Both the position numbers and the translations under genes were made by a program. A stretch of 64,000 bases of DNA from Oceanivirga miroungae (GTDB taxonomy: Bacteria > Fusobacteriota > Fusobacteriia > Fusobacteriales > Leptotrichiaceae). The stretch lies in NCBI RefSeq assembly GCF_902505095.1, contig NZ_CABWIB010000001.1:62001-126000 (forward strand), given 5' to 3'. Shown one piece after another: positions 1 through 8,934 of the stretch. How positions within the stretch are numbered: position 1 is the stretch's first letter; each line of letters begins with the position of its first letter. The notes below the pieces were generated by a model. That model saw only the letters and a program-made list of their open reading frames with translations. It made no database searches and had not been told where the DNA came from.

Positions 1-2
1 TA

Positions 3-86
3 ATTAAAAATGCCGATATAAAAAAAGGAGATAAGTTAAAAACTATTTACTCGGGTAATAAAACTATTGAAAGCGTGGTAGAATAA
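3..86 (+). CDS. xseA: C-terminal end of a gene cut by the window edge, probably exodeoxyribonuclease VII large subunit
   Basis: An open frame runs from the window edge to a TAA that shares one base with the next ATG (TAATG), so the two genes are translationally coupled. The 27 visible residues contain the stretch IKKGDKLKTIYSGNKTIESV, which resembles the conserved tail of XseA ('lk.GD.l...f.dG.i...V'). Only this tail is visible, so the assignment is tentative. Confidence 0.5.
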   Translation: MKNADIKKGDKLKTIYSGNKTIESVVE

Positions 87-568
87 TGGAAAAAAGATTA
101 GAATACATTTCTTGGGAAGAATATTTTATGGGAGTTGCTTTTTTATCAGCTCAAAGAAGTAAAGATCCAACAACACAAGTTGGAGCTTGTATTGTAAAAG
201 ATAACAAAGTTATTGGCATGGGCTATAACGGATTTCCTAAAGGCTCTGATGATGATTTTATGTCTTGGGAAAGAGAAGGAGATATATTAAATACAAAATA
301 TCCTTATGTTGTTCATGCAGAATTAAATGCTATTTTAAACTCTATAAAATCACTAGATAATTCTACTATTTATGTAACTCATTTCCCTTGCAATGAATGC
401 TCAAAAGCAATTATTCAATCAGGAATTAGTGAAATTATATATTTTTCTGATAAACATAAAGGCTCTGACTCTACTAAAGCGTCTGAACTTATTTTAAAAA
501 ATGCTAATGTATCTTATAGAAAATATGAGGGTAATAAGCTAAAATTAGAAGTCTTATTTAAAGACTAA
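86..568 (+). CDS. dCMP deaminase family protein (ComEB-like)
   Basis: Zinc-dependent deaminase of 160 residues, expected to convert dCMP to dUMP for thymidylate synthesis in the cytoplasm. The zinc site is complete: HAE at residues 77-79 (His ligand and proton-shuttling Glu) and PCNEC at 101-105 (two Cys ligands). The N-terminal part has the SKDPTTQVGACIV motif typical of dCMP deaminases rather than of cytidine or tRNA deaminases. The ATG overlaps the stop of the upstream gene, and tRNA-Arg begins six bases after the stop, so all three probably share one transcript. A ComEB-type name is possible, but competence genes are not visible here. Confidence 0.88.
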   Translation: MEKRLEYISWEEYFMGVAFLSAQRSKDPTTQVGACIVKDNKVIGMGYNGFPKGSDDDFMSWEREGDILNTKYPYVVHAELNAILNSIKSLDNSTIYVTHFPCNECSKAIIQSGISEIIYFSDKHKGSDSTKASELILKNANVSYRKYEGNKLKLEVLFKD

Positions 569-573
569 ATCTT

Positions 574-648
574 GAGTTAGTAGCCTAAAGGAGAGGCGGC
601 AGTCTTCGAAACTGTTTAATGTAGGTTCGATTCCTATCTAACTCGCCA
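574..648 (+). tRNA. tRNA-Arg(TCG), CCA encoded
   Basis: Cloverleaf folded by eye: acceptor GAGTTAG (574-580) pairs perfectly with CTAACTC (638-644), discriminator G645, CCA 646-648. The D-loop contains GGA, so A20, an arginine identity element, is present. The anticodon stem GCAGT/ACTGT encloses loop CTTCGAA, giving anticodon TCG for CGA codons. The T-arm is GTAGG TTCGATT CCTAT. The gene lies between the deaminase and a terminator, so it is processed from an mRNA-tRNA transcript. Confidence 0.9.
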
Positions 649-677
649 TTTAAAATAAAATTATTTATATACATAAG

Positions 678-709
678 AAAAAAGGATGACATCAAAATCA
701 TCCTTTTTT
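678..709. terminator. Bidirectional Rho-independent terminator
   Basis: GGATGA (684-689) pairs with TCATCC (698-703), flanked by A6 on the left and T6 on the right, so it works for both strands. It ends the xseA-deaminase-tRNA transcript and the leftward dnaA-to-rqcP series; it overlaps the rqcP stop codon. Confidence 0.85.
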
Positions 710-953
710 ATCCAATTATTTCTATATAGTTTTCTATATCTTCTTTTTTTAAATTTTTATCAGGAACTTCTATAACTTTTACTTTTATACTCTTATCGTA
801 TATTTTTGTTTCTATTATATCTCCTTTTTTTACACTATATGATGGCTTTTTCTCTATATTATTTACCAAAACTCTTCCAGCATCGCTAACTTCATTAGCA
901 ACCGTTCTTCTTTTTATTATTCTGCAAACCTTTAAAAATTTATCTAATCTCAT
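708..953 (-). CDS. rqcP: S4-domain RNA-binding protein, RqcP (YabO) family
   Basis: An 81-residue protein that is almost entirely an S4 RNA-binding domain. It starts MRLDKFLKVCRIIKRRT, the hallmark of the YabO/RqcP group, which binds the 50S subunit and P-site tRNA during RqcH-driven C-terminal tailing of stalled nascent chains. The conserved VKKGD and K..V loops follow. Hsp15 is a related alternative, but the length and N-terminal sequence favour RqcP. The start codon shares one base with the stop of the upstream lipoprotein gene, indicating coupled translation. Confidence 0.85.
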   Translation of the reverse strand: MRLDKFLKVCRIIKRRTVANEVSDAGRVLVNNIEKKPSYSVKKGDIIETKIYDKSIKVKVIEVPDKNLKKEDIENYIEIIG

Positions 954-1741
954 TATCTTAACTTTCTATTTTTTGCTACTCTATCTATAGCTATAATAAA
1001 TGATCTTGTTCTTAATTCTTTAATCATTTCATGAATTTCTTGCAATACCTTTGTAGAACTTATACCTGGTTCTTGTTCTTTTCTTATAATATAGATTAAC
1101 TCTTTTGTTTTTAACTCCATTATTTCATATGATTCTAAAGTCTCATAATGTTTTTTTATTAAATTAAGAATTTTTTTATCACTAGATGTTAATCTTATAC
1201 TTTCATAATCTTCTCTTGTATATTTAGGTAAAATCTTTTCGCTTTCAACTACAACTTCTTGTAATTTTTTCTCTACTTTTTTAACTACTGGTTTTACTAC
1301 TTTTTTCTCTTCTACTACAACCGGTATTATCTTTACTTTTTCTTCTACCCTTACTTTTGGTTTTTCGCTAGATATTACTACTTCACCAGATTTTATTTCT
1401 ATATTTTTATAATTACTAGGATTTGTTTCCTTTGGTTTTTCTAATAAAACTTCACTATTAGGTCCATATAATCTATAATATTCTTCTCTTTCTTCTTTAG
1501 TTAAAGTAGATAAAAAATCATCTATTTTTTCATCTTCCTTTTTTGAATCTTTTATTTCAACAATTTCAACTTCTTGCTTAGTATATGTTTTTTCTTCGTA
1601 AGTATTTTTTAAATTTTCTTTTTTTTCTGTTTCTATAATTTCTCTACTTATATAACTTCTACCATATGGATCAGTATGTGTTGTGCTACAAGAGATTATA
1701 AACATAGAAAATGTAGCTGCTATTATTACTTTATTTTTCAT
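953..1741 (-). CDS. Lys/Glu-rich lipoprotein of unknown function
   Basis: 262 residues. A short positively charged N-terminus, a hydrophobic stretch and the lipobox FIISC (Cys18) indicate a lipoprotein signal peptide. The middle (about 50-170) is low-complexity and rich in Glu, Lys and Val with PKV/VEEK repeats, likely extended. The last 80 residues are predicted helical, with amphipathic segments around 190-255. No family is recognised. It overlaps mfd by four bases and is coupled to rqcP, but has no evident link to DNA repair. A periplasmic-facing, envelope-spanning role is possible but inferred only from its layout. Confidence 0.75.
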   Translation of the reverse strand: MKNKVIIAATFSMFIISCSTTHTDPYGRSYISREIIETEKKENLKNTYEEKTYTKQEVEIVEIKDSKKEDEKIDDFLSTLTKEEREEYYRLYGPNSEVLLEKPKETNPSNYKNIEIKSGEVVISSEKPKVRVEEKVKIIPVVVEEKKVVKPVVKKVEKKLQEVVVESEKILPKYTREDYESIRLTSSDKKILNLIKKHYETLESYEIMELKTKELIYIIRKEQEPGISSTKVLQEIHEMIKELRTRSFIIAIDRVAKNRKLR

Positions 1742-4449
1742 TCTTCCACCTTCTTTAAAAATTCCTCTTTATTTAATTCTAGCATAGTTTCATTATTTTT
1801 TAAATGATTTTTATGCCTTTTTATAATTACCTTATTCTTTTTTTCATAAATTCTTTCTATGAAATTTTCTTTTGCGAATATTTTTATTTTAACATAAGAA
1901 AATAGTTCCTTAGTCTTTATTGGCATCTTACCAAATCTATCCATTAACTCTTTTTCTATTTCTTTTATTTCTTCTATTGATTCAGCATTGTATATTCTTT
2001 TATATATTCTTATTCTTTCATTTTCTTTTATATATTCATTTGGAATATATCCATTATTATATATTTCAACACTTACATTTTCTAGAACTTCTTTTTTATT
2101 TTCTTTAGTTTTTGCTATTTCCTCTTTTAACATTTTTAAATAAAGGTCATAGCCAAAACTTTCTATTACACCACTTTGTTTTTCCCCTAGAATCTCTCCT
2201 GCTCCTCTTATATTCATATCTTCTACTGCAATTTGATAACCACCTTGAGTTATATCCTCTATTGTTTTCATACTAAGTTCTTTGTCTTTTGCCTTACTTG
2301 ATATATTAGAATCTCTTAGTAAATAGCAGTATGCTTTTTTCTCTGCTCTTCCTACTCTTCCTCTTAACTGATAAATTTGTGATAAACCTAGTTTTGTAAA
2401 ATTATCTATTATTATCGTATTAGCATTTGGTATATCAATTCCATTTTCGATAATAGTTGATGCTATTAAAACTTCAAATTTTTCATCTTCAAAGTCCTTT
2501 ATTTTTTTTCTTATTTCTTTTGGATTTAATTGACCATTTATATACTCAACTTTAATATAACTAGGAAGTATTCTTTTTATTTCTTTTTTTAGCTCTTCCA
2601 TTTTTTTTACATCATTTGAAACATAATATACTTGGCCTTCTCTTGCTATTTCTTTTAAAATAATCTCTCTTAATCTTTCACTTGTGATATTTTCAATAAC
2701 TTCTGTTTTTATAGGCTGTTTTTTTTCAGGAGGTGTTGCAATTATTGAAATATCTCTTATACCTAACAAAGCTAAATTTAATGTTCTTGGTATCGGGGTT
2801 GCTGTTAATGTTAAAACTTCTAATTTTTCTTTTTTCTGTTTTAATTTCTCTTTATGTTTTACACCAAATTTTTGTTCCTCATCTATTATTAATAAACCTA
2901 AGTTTAAAAATTCAAGCTTATCACTTAATATTTTATGAGTTCCTATTAAAATATTTGTTTTTCCGTTTTCTACGTTTTCTAATATTTTTTTATTTGAATT
3001 TAGTCTTGAATATACTTCAACTTCTAATGGATAATCTTCAAATCTTTTTTTAAAGTTTTTGTAATGTTGCATAGCAAGTATAGTAGTTGGTGCTAAAACT
3101 GCTACTTGATACCCATTCATAGCCGCTATGAAAGCTGCTCTTATTGCAACCTCTGTTTTACCATATCCAACATCTCCACAAATTATTCTATCCATCATTT
3201 TAGGGCTTCTCATGTCTTCTTTCACATCATTTATAGCCTTTAATTGGTCTATTGTTTCTATGTATTCAAATTTTTCTTCAAACTCATTTATAAATACATC
3301 CTCTGTAGAAAAAATTATACCTTTATTTTCATTTCTTTTTGCTTGAACTTCTATTAATTTTTTAGCAACTTTTTCTATATCTTCTTTGTATTTTAATTTT
3401 CTTTTTTCAAATCCTCTTGTACCTAATTTATACAAAGATGGTTCTTCGTTAGATAGATTTATATATTTTTCAAGTCTTGAAATACTTTCAATAGGTATAT
3501 ATAGTTTATCTCTATCTTTATAGCTTACACTTAATACTTCTTTATTATTTATTATTTCTAAACCATTATATTTACCTACTCCATGAACTATATGTATAAC
3601 ATAATCTCCTTTATTTAACTCATTTACATCTTTATATTTTGTTACCCTTCTTCTTTTGTTCGAGTAAAGTTTATCATATTCTGTTTTATAGTTTCTATTT
3701 TCACTTATACTTACATTTAATAATTTTGATTTACTAAGTAATTCTTTATATCTTTGTATGAATACATCTTTATTTTCTGGCTCTACTAAACATAGAGTTT
3801 CTACGTGATAAGAAATTAGTTCTTCATTTTCTAGTAATATTTCAACATCATTTTTTAGATATTTTTCTAAAAGTGTTGTCATTAAAATAGCGTCCCCTTG
3901 TAATTTTGTAGAAAATATTCTAATTGAATCTCGATTTTCAAATGATTTTTGAGTTTCTAAATCAAAATACTTAATTTTTTCTAGTTCTATATCAAAAAAA
4001 TCAAGTCTTATAGGGAAATCTTGCCCGTAAGAAAATATATCTATTATATCTCCTCTTACTGAATATTTTCCTATTTCATCAATTATATATTCTTTTTCAT
4101 AAGAAAATTCTAGTAATTTTTCTTCTATTTTTTTTAAACTATACTCTTTACCTTTTTCTAGGATAAAATAATCTAATTTATCAAAAAAAACTTTCATAGC
4201 TAAATTTATATCACAAAAAATATACTTTTTCTCATCTTTTTCTAAACACTCTATCAATTTTATGTTAAAATCTAGACTTTCTTTTTCATCTGAATTTTCT
4301 ATTTTAAATAAATATGCGTTTTTATTCTCCAATATTGCCTTGTTATAATAATACTCTAAATTTTTTATTGATGAACTTATGTATATTTTATTATTTTTAT
4401 TTATCTTTTCTAAATATTCTATTACATTTTCTTTTAATAAGTTAGTCAT
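1738..4449 (-). CDS. mfd: Transcription-repair coupling factor Mfd
   Basis: Superfamily 2 translocase that removes stalled RNA polymerase at DNA lesions and recruits UvrA. Domains in order: a reduced UvrB-like region with YSVRGDIIDIFS at 129-140; the CarD-like RNA-polymerase interaction domain at about 278-330; Walker A GDVGYGKT at 425-432; Walker B DEEQ at 523-526; TATPIPRTL near 549-557; RecG-like second motor domain; C-terminal D7/TRCF region. At 903 residues it is clearly shorter than the usual 1,100-1,180, the loss being mainly in the N-terminal UvrB-homology part. It lies in the minus-strand series downstream of dnaA and recF. Confidence 0.95.
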   Translation of the reverse strand: MTNLLKENVIEYLEKINKNNKIYISSSIKNLEYYYNKAILENKNAYLFKIENSDEKESLDFNIKLIECLEKDEKKYIFCDINLAMKVFFDKLDYFILEKGKEYSLKKIEEKLLEFSYEKEYIIDEIGKYSVRGDIIDIFSYGQDFPIRLDFFDIELEKIKYFDLETQKSFENRDSIRIFSTKLQGDAILMTTLLEKYLKNDVEILLENEELISYHVETLCLVEPENKDVFIQRYKELLSKSKLLNVSISENRNYKTEYDKLYSNKRRRVTKYKDVNELNKGDYVIHIVHGVGKYNGLEIINNKEVLSVSYKDRDKLYIPIESISRLEKYINLSNEEPSLYKLGTRGFEKRKLKYKEDIEKVAKKLIEVQAKRNENKGIIFSTEDVFINEFEEKFEYIETIDQLKAINDVKEDMRSPKMMDRIICGDVGYGKTEVAIRAAFIAAMNGYQVAVLAPTTILAMQHYKNFKKRFEDYPLEVEVYSRLNSNKKILENVENGKTNILIGTHKILSDKLEFLNLGLLIIDEEQKFGVKHKEKLKQKKEKLEVLTLTATPIPRTLNLALLGIRDISIIATPPEKKQPIKTEVIENITSERLREIILKEIAREGQVYYVSNDVKKMEELKKEIKRILPSYIKVEYINGQLNPKEIRKKIKDFEDEKFEVLIASTIIENGIDIPNANTIIIDNFTKLGLSQIYQLRGRVGRAEKKAYCYLLRDSNISSKAKDKELSMKTIEDITQGGYQIAVEDMNIRGAGEILGEKQSGVIESFGYDLYLKMLKEEIAKTKENKKEVLENVSVEIYNNGYIPNEYIKENERIRIYKRIYNAESIEEIKEIEKELMDRFGKMPIKTKELFSYVKIKIFAKENFIERIYEKKNKVIIKRHKNHLKNNETMLELNKEEFLKKVEE

Positions 4450-4460
4450 TTTTTCTCCGA

Positions 4461-5333
4461 TTAATAAACATCCACTGTTTTTTCATATATTTTTTTTATA
4501 TTTTCTTTAATTCTAGCTTTTGCTCTTTTTTTAAATGAATCCTTTATATCTTCATCATCTGAATTGATATAGTATGATGCATATTTATCTAATTCAGAAT
4601 CTAAATTAATTTCTGTTTTTCTCTCAATTCTTATTGTCTCATCTATTTTAATATATATCATTTGCATTAATTCATCTAGTATTTCTGCTTTTGCTTTTTC
4701 ATAAGATGTTTCACTTATATTATATATTTTTTTTGCATATTCTTTAGTTAAAAGATTATCTTTATATATTTTAGACTTTATATATGAGAGTTCTTCTTTG
4801 TACCTTCTATTTTCACATAAAATACATTCTTTTTCATCTTCTACTGGTAAAAAGTATTCACTACAGACATTACATAGAATTGCATTTTTTGATTTCATTA
4901 TATATTTAGTTATCTTAGCCTGTGTTTTATATGCTACATATATATTTTTTAAATTTTCATCTTCTATTTTTTCATACTCTTTTAAAGATTCTTCGTAAAA
5001 CTTTAAAATTTTTAATTTATCTATTTTATTTTCTGAGTTTTTTTTAATTTCTTTTTTAAAATCCTCTGGCTTTTTTATTTTTTCTCTTACTTTTACTATT
5101 TCAAGTTCTCTTATATCTGGTATCTCTTTTTTTATGCTATCTAATAAAATTGATTTATACTCTATTAGTACATTTTCTATTGTATTATCATTTACATAAA
5201 CTATTATCTTACTATCTTGTAATTTTATATTTGTATTTTTATATATTATTGGCTTTTTTTCATTTATTTTTTTCCATACTTTATCTACGCTATAGATTTC
5301 AGCGTATTCATTTATTTTTTTTATTCCATCCAT
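4461..5333 (-). CDS. DciA-like (DUF721) protein with a C-terminal zinc finger
   Basis: 290 residues between recF and mfd. Residues 15-85 resemble the DUF721/DciA fold (W20, then alternating strands ending in a helix), the family that loads the DnaB helicase in bacteria without DnaC or DnaI. Residues 154-173 form a CxxC-x12-CxxC zinc-ribbon-like motif (Cys154, 157, 170, 173), followed by a long helical tail to about residue 290. Its start codon adjoins the recF stop. Placement in a dnaA-recF operon supports a replication role, but the domain match is weak by eye and the tail is unusual for DciA. Confidence 0.6.
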   Translation of the reverse strand: MDGIKKINEYAEIYSVDKVWKKINEKKPIIYKNTNIKLQDSKIIVYVNDNTIENVLIEYKSILLDSIKKEIPDIRELEIVKVREKIKKPEDFKKEIKKNSENKIDKLKILKFYEESLKEYEKIEDENLKNIYVAYKTQAKITKYIMKSKNAILCNVCSEYFLPVEDEKECILCENRRYKEELSYIKSKIYKDNLLTKEYAKKIYNISETSYEKAKAEILDELMQMIYIKIDETIRIERKTEINLDSELDKYASYYINSDDEDIKDSFKKRAKARIKENIKKIYEKTVDVY

Positions 5334-6391
5334 TAAATATCCCTATCTAAGATTATATACTTTGCATTTTTCACATCGATTTTTTCTGTAGATGTAAAAA
5401 AACATTGTGTATTTTCTTTATTTAAATAATCTAACACACTATATTTTCTAAATTCATCAAAATATGCACTTATATCATCAAATAAATATATTGCCTTTTT
5501 GTTATATTTTCTTTTTATATATTCCCCTTGTGCTAATTTTATTGCCAGTAGTATTGATTTTTTCTCTCCTGTTGAAGCGTATGATTTTGAAAGTTTATTA
5601 TCTAGTAAAATACTAAAATCATCTTTTTGAGGACCACTTATTGAATATCCATAAATTCTTTCTTTTTCTTCTCTTTGTAATAAATAGTTTTTGAAAAATT
5701 TTTTCATTTCATTTTTATCTTCAATAAATGCCATAAATGAGTTATATACTATCTCAACACTTTTTTCTCCAAGAAATAGATTTTGATATATTTCATTTAC
5801 AATTTTAGATAATTCTTTTATATACCTATATTTTATTACCATTAATTCTACTGATAAATCTATAAATTTTTCTGTATATACTAAAAAAATTTCTGAATTC
5901 ATATTATTTTCTTTTATTAACTTGTTTCTAATTTTTAAAATTTTTTGAAAATCTAGTAAAAGCTTTAAATAGTTCGCATCTACTTGTGAAATTTCGTAGT
6001 TAAAAACTCTTCTTCTAACATCAGGACTTCCTGCTATTAGTTCTACATCTTCTGGAGAAAAAGATATGGCTAAAATATTTCCTAAATATTCTTTATACTG
6101 TATTTTTTCACCATTTTTATAGAATTCTCTTTTTTCTTTATTAAGTCTTATACTATATTTTTCACCGTCTTTTATTCCAAAAACTATAGCTTCTGTTTCC
6201 TTATTTTTTATTTGTTCTATTACTTTTCTTGTTCTAAAACTTTTACCACTTGCTAAAAAATACACAGATTCTATCAAACTAGTTTTCCCCTGTGCATTTT
6301 TTCCGTATATTAAATTAAAGTTTTTACTAAATTCATATTCTTTATTTTCTAAGTTTCTAAAATTGCTAAGTAATATTTTTTCTATATACAT
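5333..6391 (-). CDS. recF: DNA replication and repair protein RecF
   Basis: SMC-like ATPase of 352 residues that, with RecO and RecR, loads RecA at single-strand gaps. Walker A is GKNAQGKTS near residue 30, with the conserved N-terminus of RecF before it; the ABC signature STGEKKSILLAIKLAQ and Walker B YLFDDISAYFD lie in the C-terminal third. The ATG shares one base with the stop of the upstream S4 gene. The order dnaA-S4-recF is the standard origin cluster except that dnaN is missing. Confidence 0.95.
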   Translation of the reverse strand: MYIEKILLSNFRNLENKEYEFSKNFNLIYGKNAQGKTSLIESVYFLASGKSFRTRKVIEQIKNKETEAIVFGIKDGEKYSIRLNKEKREFYKNGEKIQYKEYLGNILAISFSPEDVELIAGSPDVRRRVFNYEISQVDANYLKLLLDFQKILKIRNKLIKENNMNSEIFLVYTEKFIDLSVELMVIKYRYIKELSKIVNEIYQNLFLGEKSVEIVYNSFMAFIEDKNEMKKFFKNYLLQREEKERIYGYSISGPQKDDFSILLDNKLSKSYASTGEKKSILLAIKLAQGEYIKRKYNKKAIYLFDDISAYFDEFRKYSVLDYLNKENTQCFFTSTEKIDVKNAKYIILDRDI

Positions 6392-6594
6392 TATTTTACT
6401 ACTATAGTCTCCCCATTAAATTCAACTTTATCGTTTTCTCTTATTTTTTTCCCTCTTCTTAGCTCAACTTCTCCATTTACTTTAACAAGTCCTTCATTTA
6501 TTACTATCTTAGCTTCTCCGCCACTTTCAACAAGATTAGTAAACTTTAAAAGTTGTTCTAATTTTATATATTCATCTCTTATTTTTACTTCCAT
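6391..6594 (-). CDS. yaaA: S4-domain protein of the YaaA/RlbA origin-cluster family
   Basis: A 67-residue S4-like RNA-binding domain with the pattern IKLEQLLKFTNLVESGGEAK followed by V.VNGEVELRRGKK. This small protein sits between dnaA/dnaN and recF in many Gram-positive genomes and is linked to ribosome assembly. It is separated by two bases from dnaA and overlaps recF by one. It differs from the peroxide-stress YaaA encoded at 61.4 kb, which shares only the name. Confidence 0.88.
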   Translation of the reverse strand: MEVKIRDEYIKLEQLLKFTNLVESGGEAKIVINEGLVKVNGEVELRRGKKIRENDKVEFNGETIVVK

Positions 6595-6596
6595 TT

Positions 6597-7985
6597 TTAA
6601 TCCTTTATGTTTCTATTTAATTCTTCTAATTCTTTAACAAAATCTCTGTCAATTTCTAATTGAGTTTCTATTTTTTTTATAGCATTCATTACTGTTGTAT
6701 GATCACGATCAAATATTTTACCTATAGCATCATAAGTTATCATTAAATTTGTTTTTATTAGATACATCGCTATTTGTCTTGGCATTAGTATAGTTTTTTG
6801 TCTTTTTTGTGACTTTATTTCTTCAACGGATATTTCATAATTCTTAGCTATCTTTTTAACTATACTTTCTGCTGTCATTTTTGATTTAATAATAGTTTTT
6901 CTTCTTTCTAAAACTTCTTTTACTAAATCAATATCTATAGGTTTATCCAATAACTCCGATGATACTATAACTCCTTTTAATGTTCCTTGTAGTTCACGAA
7001 CTGAATCGTCAACATGAGTTGCTATATATTCCAATGCTCTATCATTTACTTTTTTATTATTTTCCTCACAGTATTTTTTTAGTATTGCTATTCTTGTTGA
7101 AAAATCCGGTCTTTGCATTTCTACAATAACACCTTCACCTATTCTTGTTTTTATACGCTCTTGCATATTTTTAATATCTGCTGGATTTCTATCACTTATA
7201 AATACTATTTGTTTTTTTTCTAAATAGAGTGTATTAAATGTATTGAAAAACTCTTCTTCGACACTTCCTGTTCCTCTATTAAAAACTCTTTCAAAAAACT
7301 GTATATCATCTATTATTATTAAATCTAATTGCCTATATTTTTGTCTAAAGCTACCACTTCTATCTCTACTATCACTATCTTTAAAATTTCCTCTTCTAAT
7401 AGCTTCTAAAAATTCATTATTAAAATCTTCTGCTGTTAAATACTTAACCTTTTTATCTGGTCTTTTTGCAAGTACTGCATTTCCTATAGCTTGACCTAAA
7501 TGTGTTTTTCCAAGTCCAGATGCACCATATATTAAATAAGGAGTTATAACATTTTTTTTGTCATTTACTATTATATCGATTACTTGATTAGCCACAATAT
7601 ATGCAAACTCTGGATCTTTTCCAGCTACAAAGTTTTCCATTGTAAATTCTTCTTTTAATCCAGTATCAAAGCTTTCTTCTTCAATATATTCATTGTTATT
7701 ATCTATGTATCTTATCTCGTAATCTTTTTCTTCTCTTGTTATTACAATGTCCTCTATTTTTATATCCGAAATTAAAAGAACGTTATTTAAAATTGCTAAA
7801 AATTTTTCTTTTACTTCTTCAAATTCATTTGCTACAACTACATTTTTAGTATGTAAATAGCAAATATTATTTTTTATTTCCTCTATACTTAATTGATTTA
7901 ACATCGTTTCATAACTATTTCCATAGCTTGATTTAAACATCATAGACACTATACTAAAAATATTAGCTAGTTTTTCCTTATTCAT
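6597..7985 (-). CDS. dnaA: Chromosomal replication initiator protein DnaA
   Basis: 462 residues. Domain III AAA+ has Walker A GASGLGKTH, Walker B LIIIDDIQF and sensor motifs; domain IV carries the DNA-binding signature RDHTTVMNAIKKIE near the C-terminus. The start chosen is ATG at 7985 because AGGTGTG lies five bases upstream; the longer frame to 8018 begins with a poor non-ATG codon and would overlap the promoter -10. DnaA binds the box array just upstream (8056-8589). The gene reads away from the origin on the leading strand, heading a dnaA-yaaA-recF-DciA-mfd series. Confidence 0.97.
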   Translation of the reverse strand: MNKEKLANIFSIVSMMFKSSYGNSYETMLNQLSIEEIKNNICYLHTKNVVVANEFEEVKEKFLAILNNVLLISDIKIEDIVITREEKDYEIRYIDNNNEYIEEESFDTGLKEEFTMENFVAGKDPEFAYIVANQVIDIIVNDKKNVITPYLIYGASGLGKTHLGQAIGNAVLAKRPDKKVKYLTAEDFNNEFLEAIRRGNFKDSDSRDRSGSFRQKYRQLDLIIIDDIQFFERVFNRGTGSVEEEFFNTFNTLYLEKKQIVFISDRNPADIKNMQERIKTRIGEGVIVEMQRPDFSTRIAILKKYCEENNKKVNDRALEYIATHVDDSVRELQGTLKGVIVSSELLDKPIDIDLVKEVLERRKTIIKSKMTAESIVKKIAKNYEISVEEIKSQKRQKTILMPRQIAMYLIKTNLMITYDAIGKIFDRDHTTVMNAIKKIETQLEIDRDFVKELEELNRNIKD

Positions 7986-8017
7986 AACACACCTACTTTT
8001 AAAACTTATATACACCA

Positions 8018-8046
8018 ATTATACATATAAAAGGGGGAATTAGCAA
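8018..8046 (-). promoter_or_regulatory. dnaA promoter
   Basis: On the minus strand, TTGCTA and TATAAT are separated by 17 bases, with the -10 about 35 bases before the dnaA ATG. The nearest DnaA-box-like nonamers begin at 8056, close enough for autoregulation by DnaA. Confidence 0.75.
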
Positions 8047-8865
8047 ATTTTTGATTTTTCCACTTTTCCACATTTTAAAAGCTTTATAAAGCCTTTAGTT
8101 TATTTGAAAAACGGTGTTTTCCACAATTTTTATTACTTTTGCACATTTGCCTATAATAACTGATTTAATTATGCAAAATTTTCTTTTTCCACAATGAAAA
8201 AATTTTTTTATCCACAAAATATTTTAAAGTCTATACCTTGAATTTATTGACTTTTTTCTATTTTTCAACAAGATCATTCTATTTTCCACAAATTATAAAT
8301 TAGCATTCCTTATTTTTTTATCCATTTTTGTTCTTTTAATTTTTCAACAAAATTTTATTCTATTTTTATCACTAAAACCATATATTTTTTGCAGTTTTCA
8401 ACAAAATTCAAAAGTTTTACACATTCTCTGTATCCCTTTATTTTCAACACTTTTATTTATTTTTGCACATTCAATATTTTTCAATATGTGGAAAAGTTTT
8501 CAACATTTAATAAACATGGTATTAAGGTAGTTTTCAACAAAGATTTTATACTTTTTCCCTTTATTTTACTGCCTTTACACTTTTACACATCACTTAATAT
8601 TACTATTACTTAAATTAATGAATATATATATATATATGTACCTATCTCTACTTTTTTTTGATTCTAACTCAAATTATATCTTTTAATTTTATCTACTAAT
8701 AAATTCTAAATAAATATTTTATATCTAGCTTATATATATAATTTATAAATTAATTTTCCCTATAATTGAATCAGTTATACAGTCAGTTATTTATTTTTTT
8801 GTTCAATTTCATGTTGATTTTACTAGGTTTATAACTTTTTTTAGTTTCAGTTACAAATTCAGTTG
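8047..8865. other. Replication origin region (oriC)
   Basis: Non-coding DNA upstream of dnaA. A run of nonamers matching TTTTNNACA or TTATCCACA lies in one orientation: TTTTCCACA at 8064, 8117, 8185 and 8282; TTATCCACA (canonical) at 8208; TTTTCAACA at 8262, 8341, 8395, 8441, 8497 and 8531; TTTTGCACA at 8137 and 8461; TTTTACACA at 8415 and 8581; one inverted TGTGGAAAA at 8487. Between 8600 and 8800 follows an almost pure AT stretch including (TA)n, a candidate unwinding element. Genes diverge here: minus strand to the left, mostly plus to the right, as expected at an origin. Confidence 0.85.
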
Positions 8866-8894
8866 TTGACAACTTATATTTTTTGTGGTAATAT
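8866..8894 (+). promoter_or_regulatory. Strong promoter of the cysteine-rich peptide gene
   Basis: TTGACA (8866-8871), 17-base spacer, TAATAT (8889-8894): near-consensus sigma-70. It sits about 40 bases before the small ORF's start. Confidence 0.85.
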
Positions 8895-8934
8895 TGGTTA
8901 TAAAGAAAAAACGAAACAATTAGGAGGAATTATT

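Noticed and set aside
1920-3346. Open frames on the plus strand opposite mfd
   Set aside because: No ribosome binding sites, low complexity, and fully overlapped by a confident gene.
8389-8613. ORF inside the origin region
   Set aside because: It lacks a ribosome binding site and lies within the DnaA-box array.
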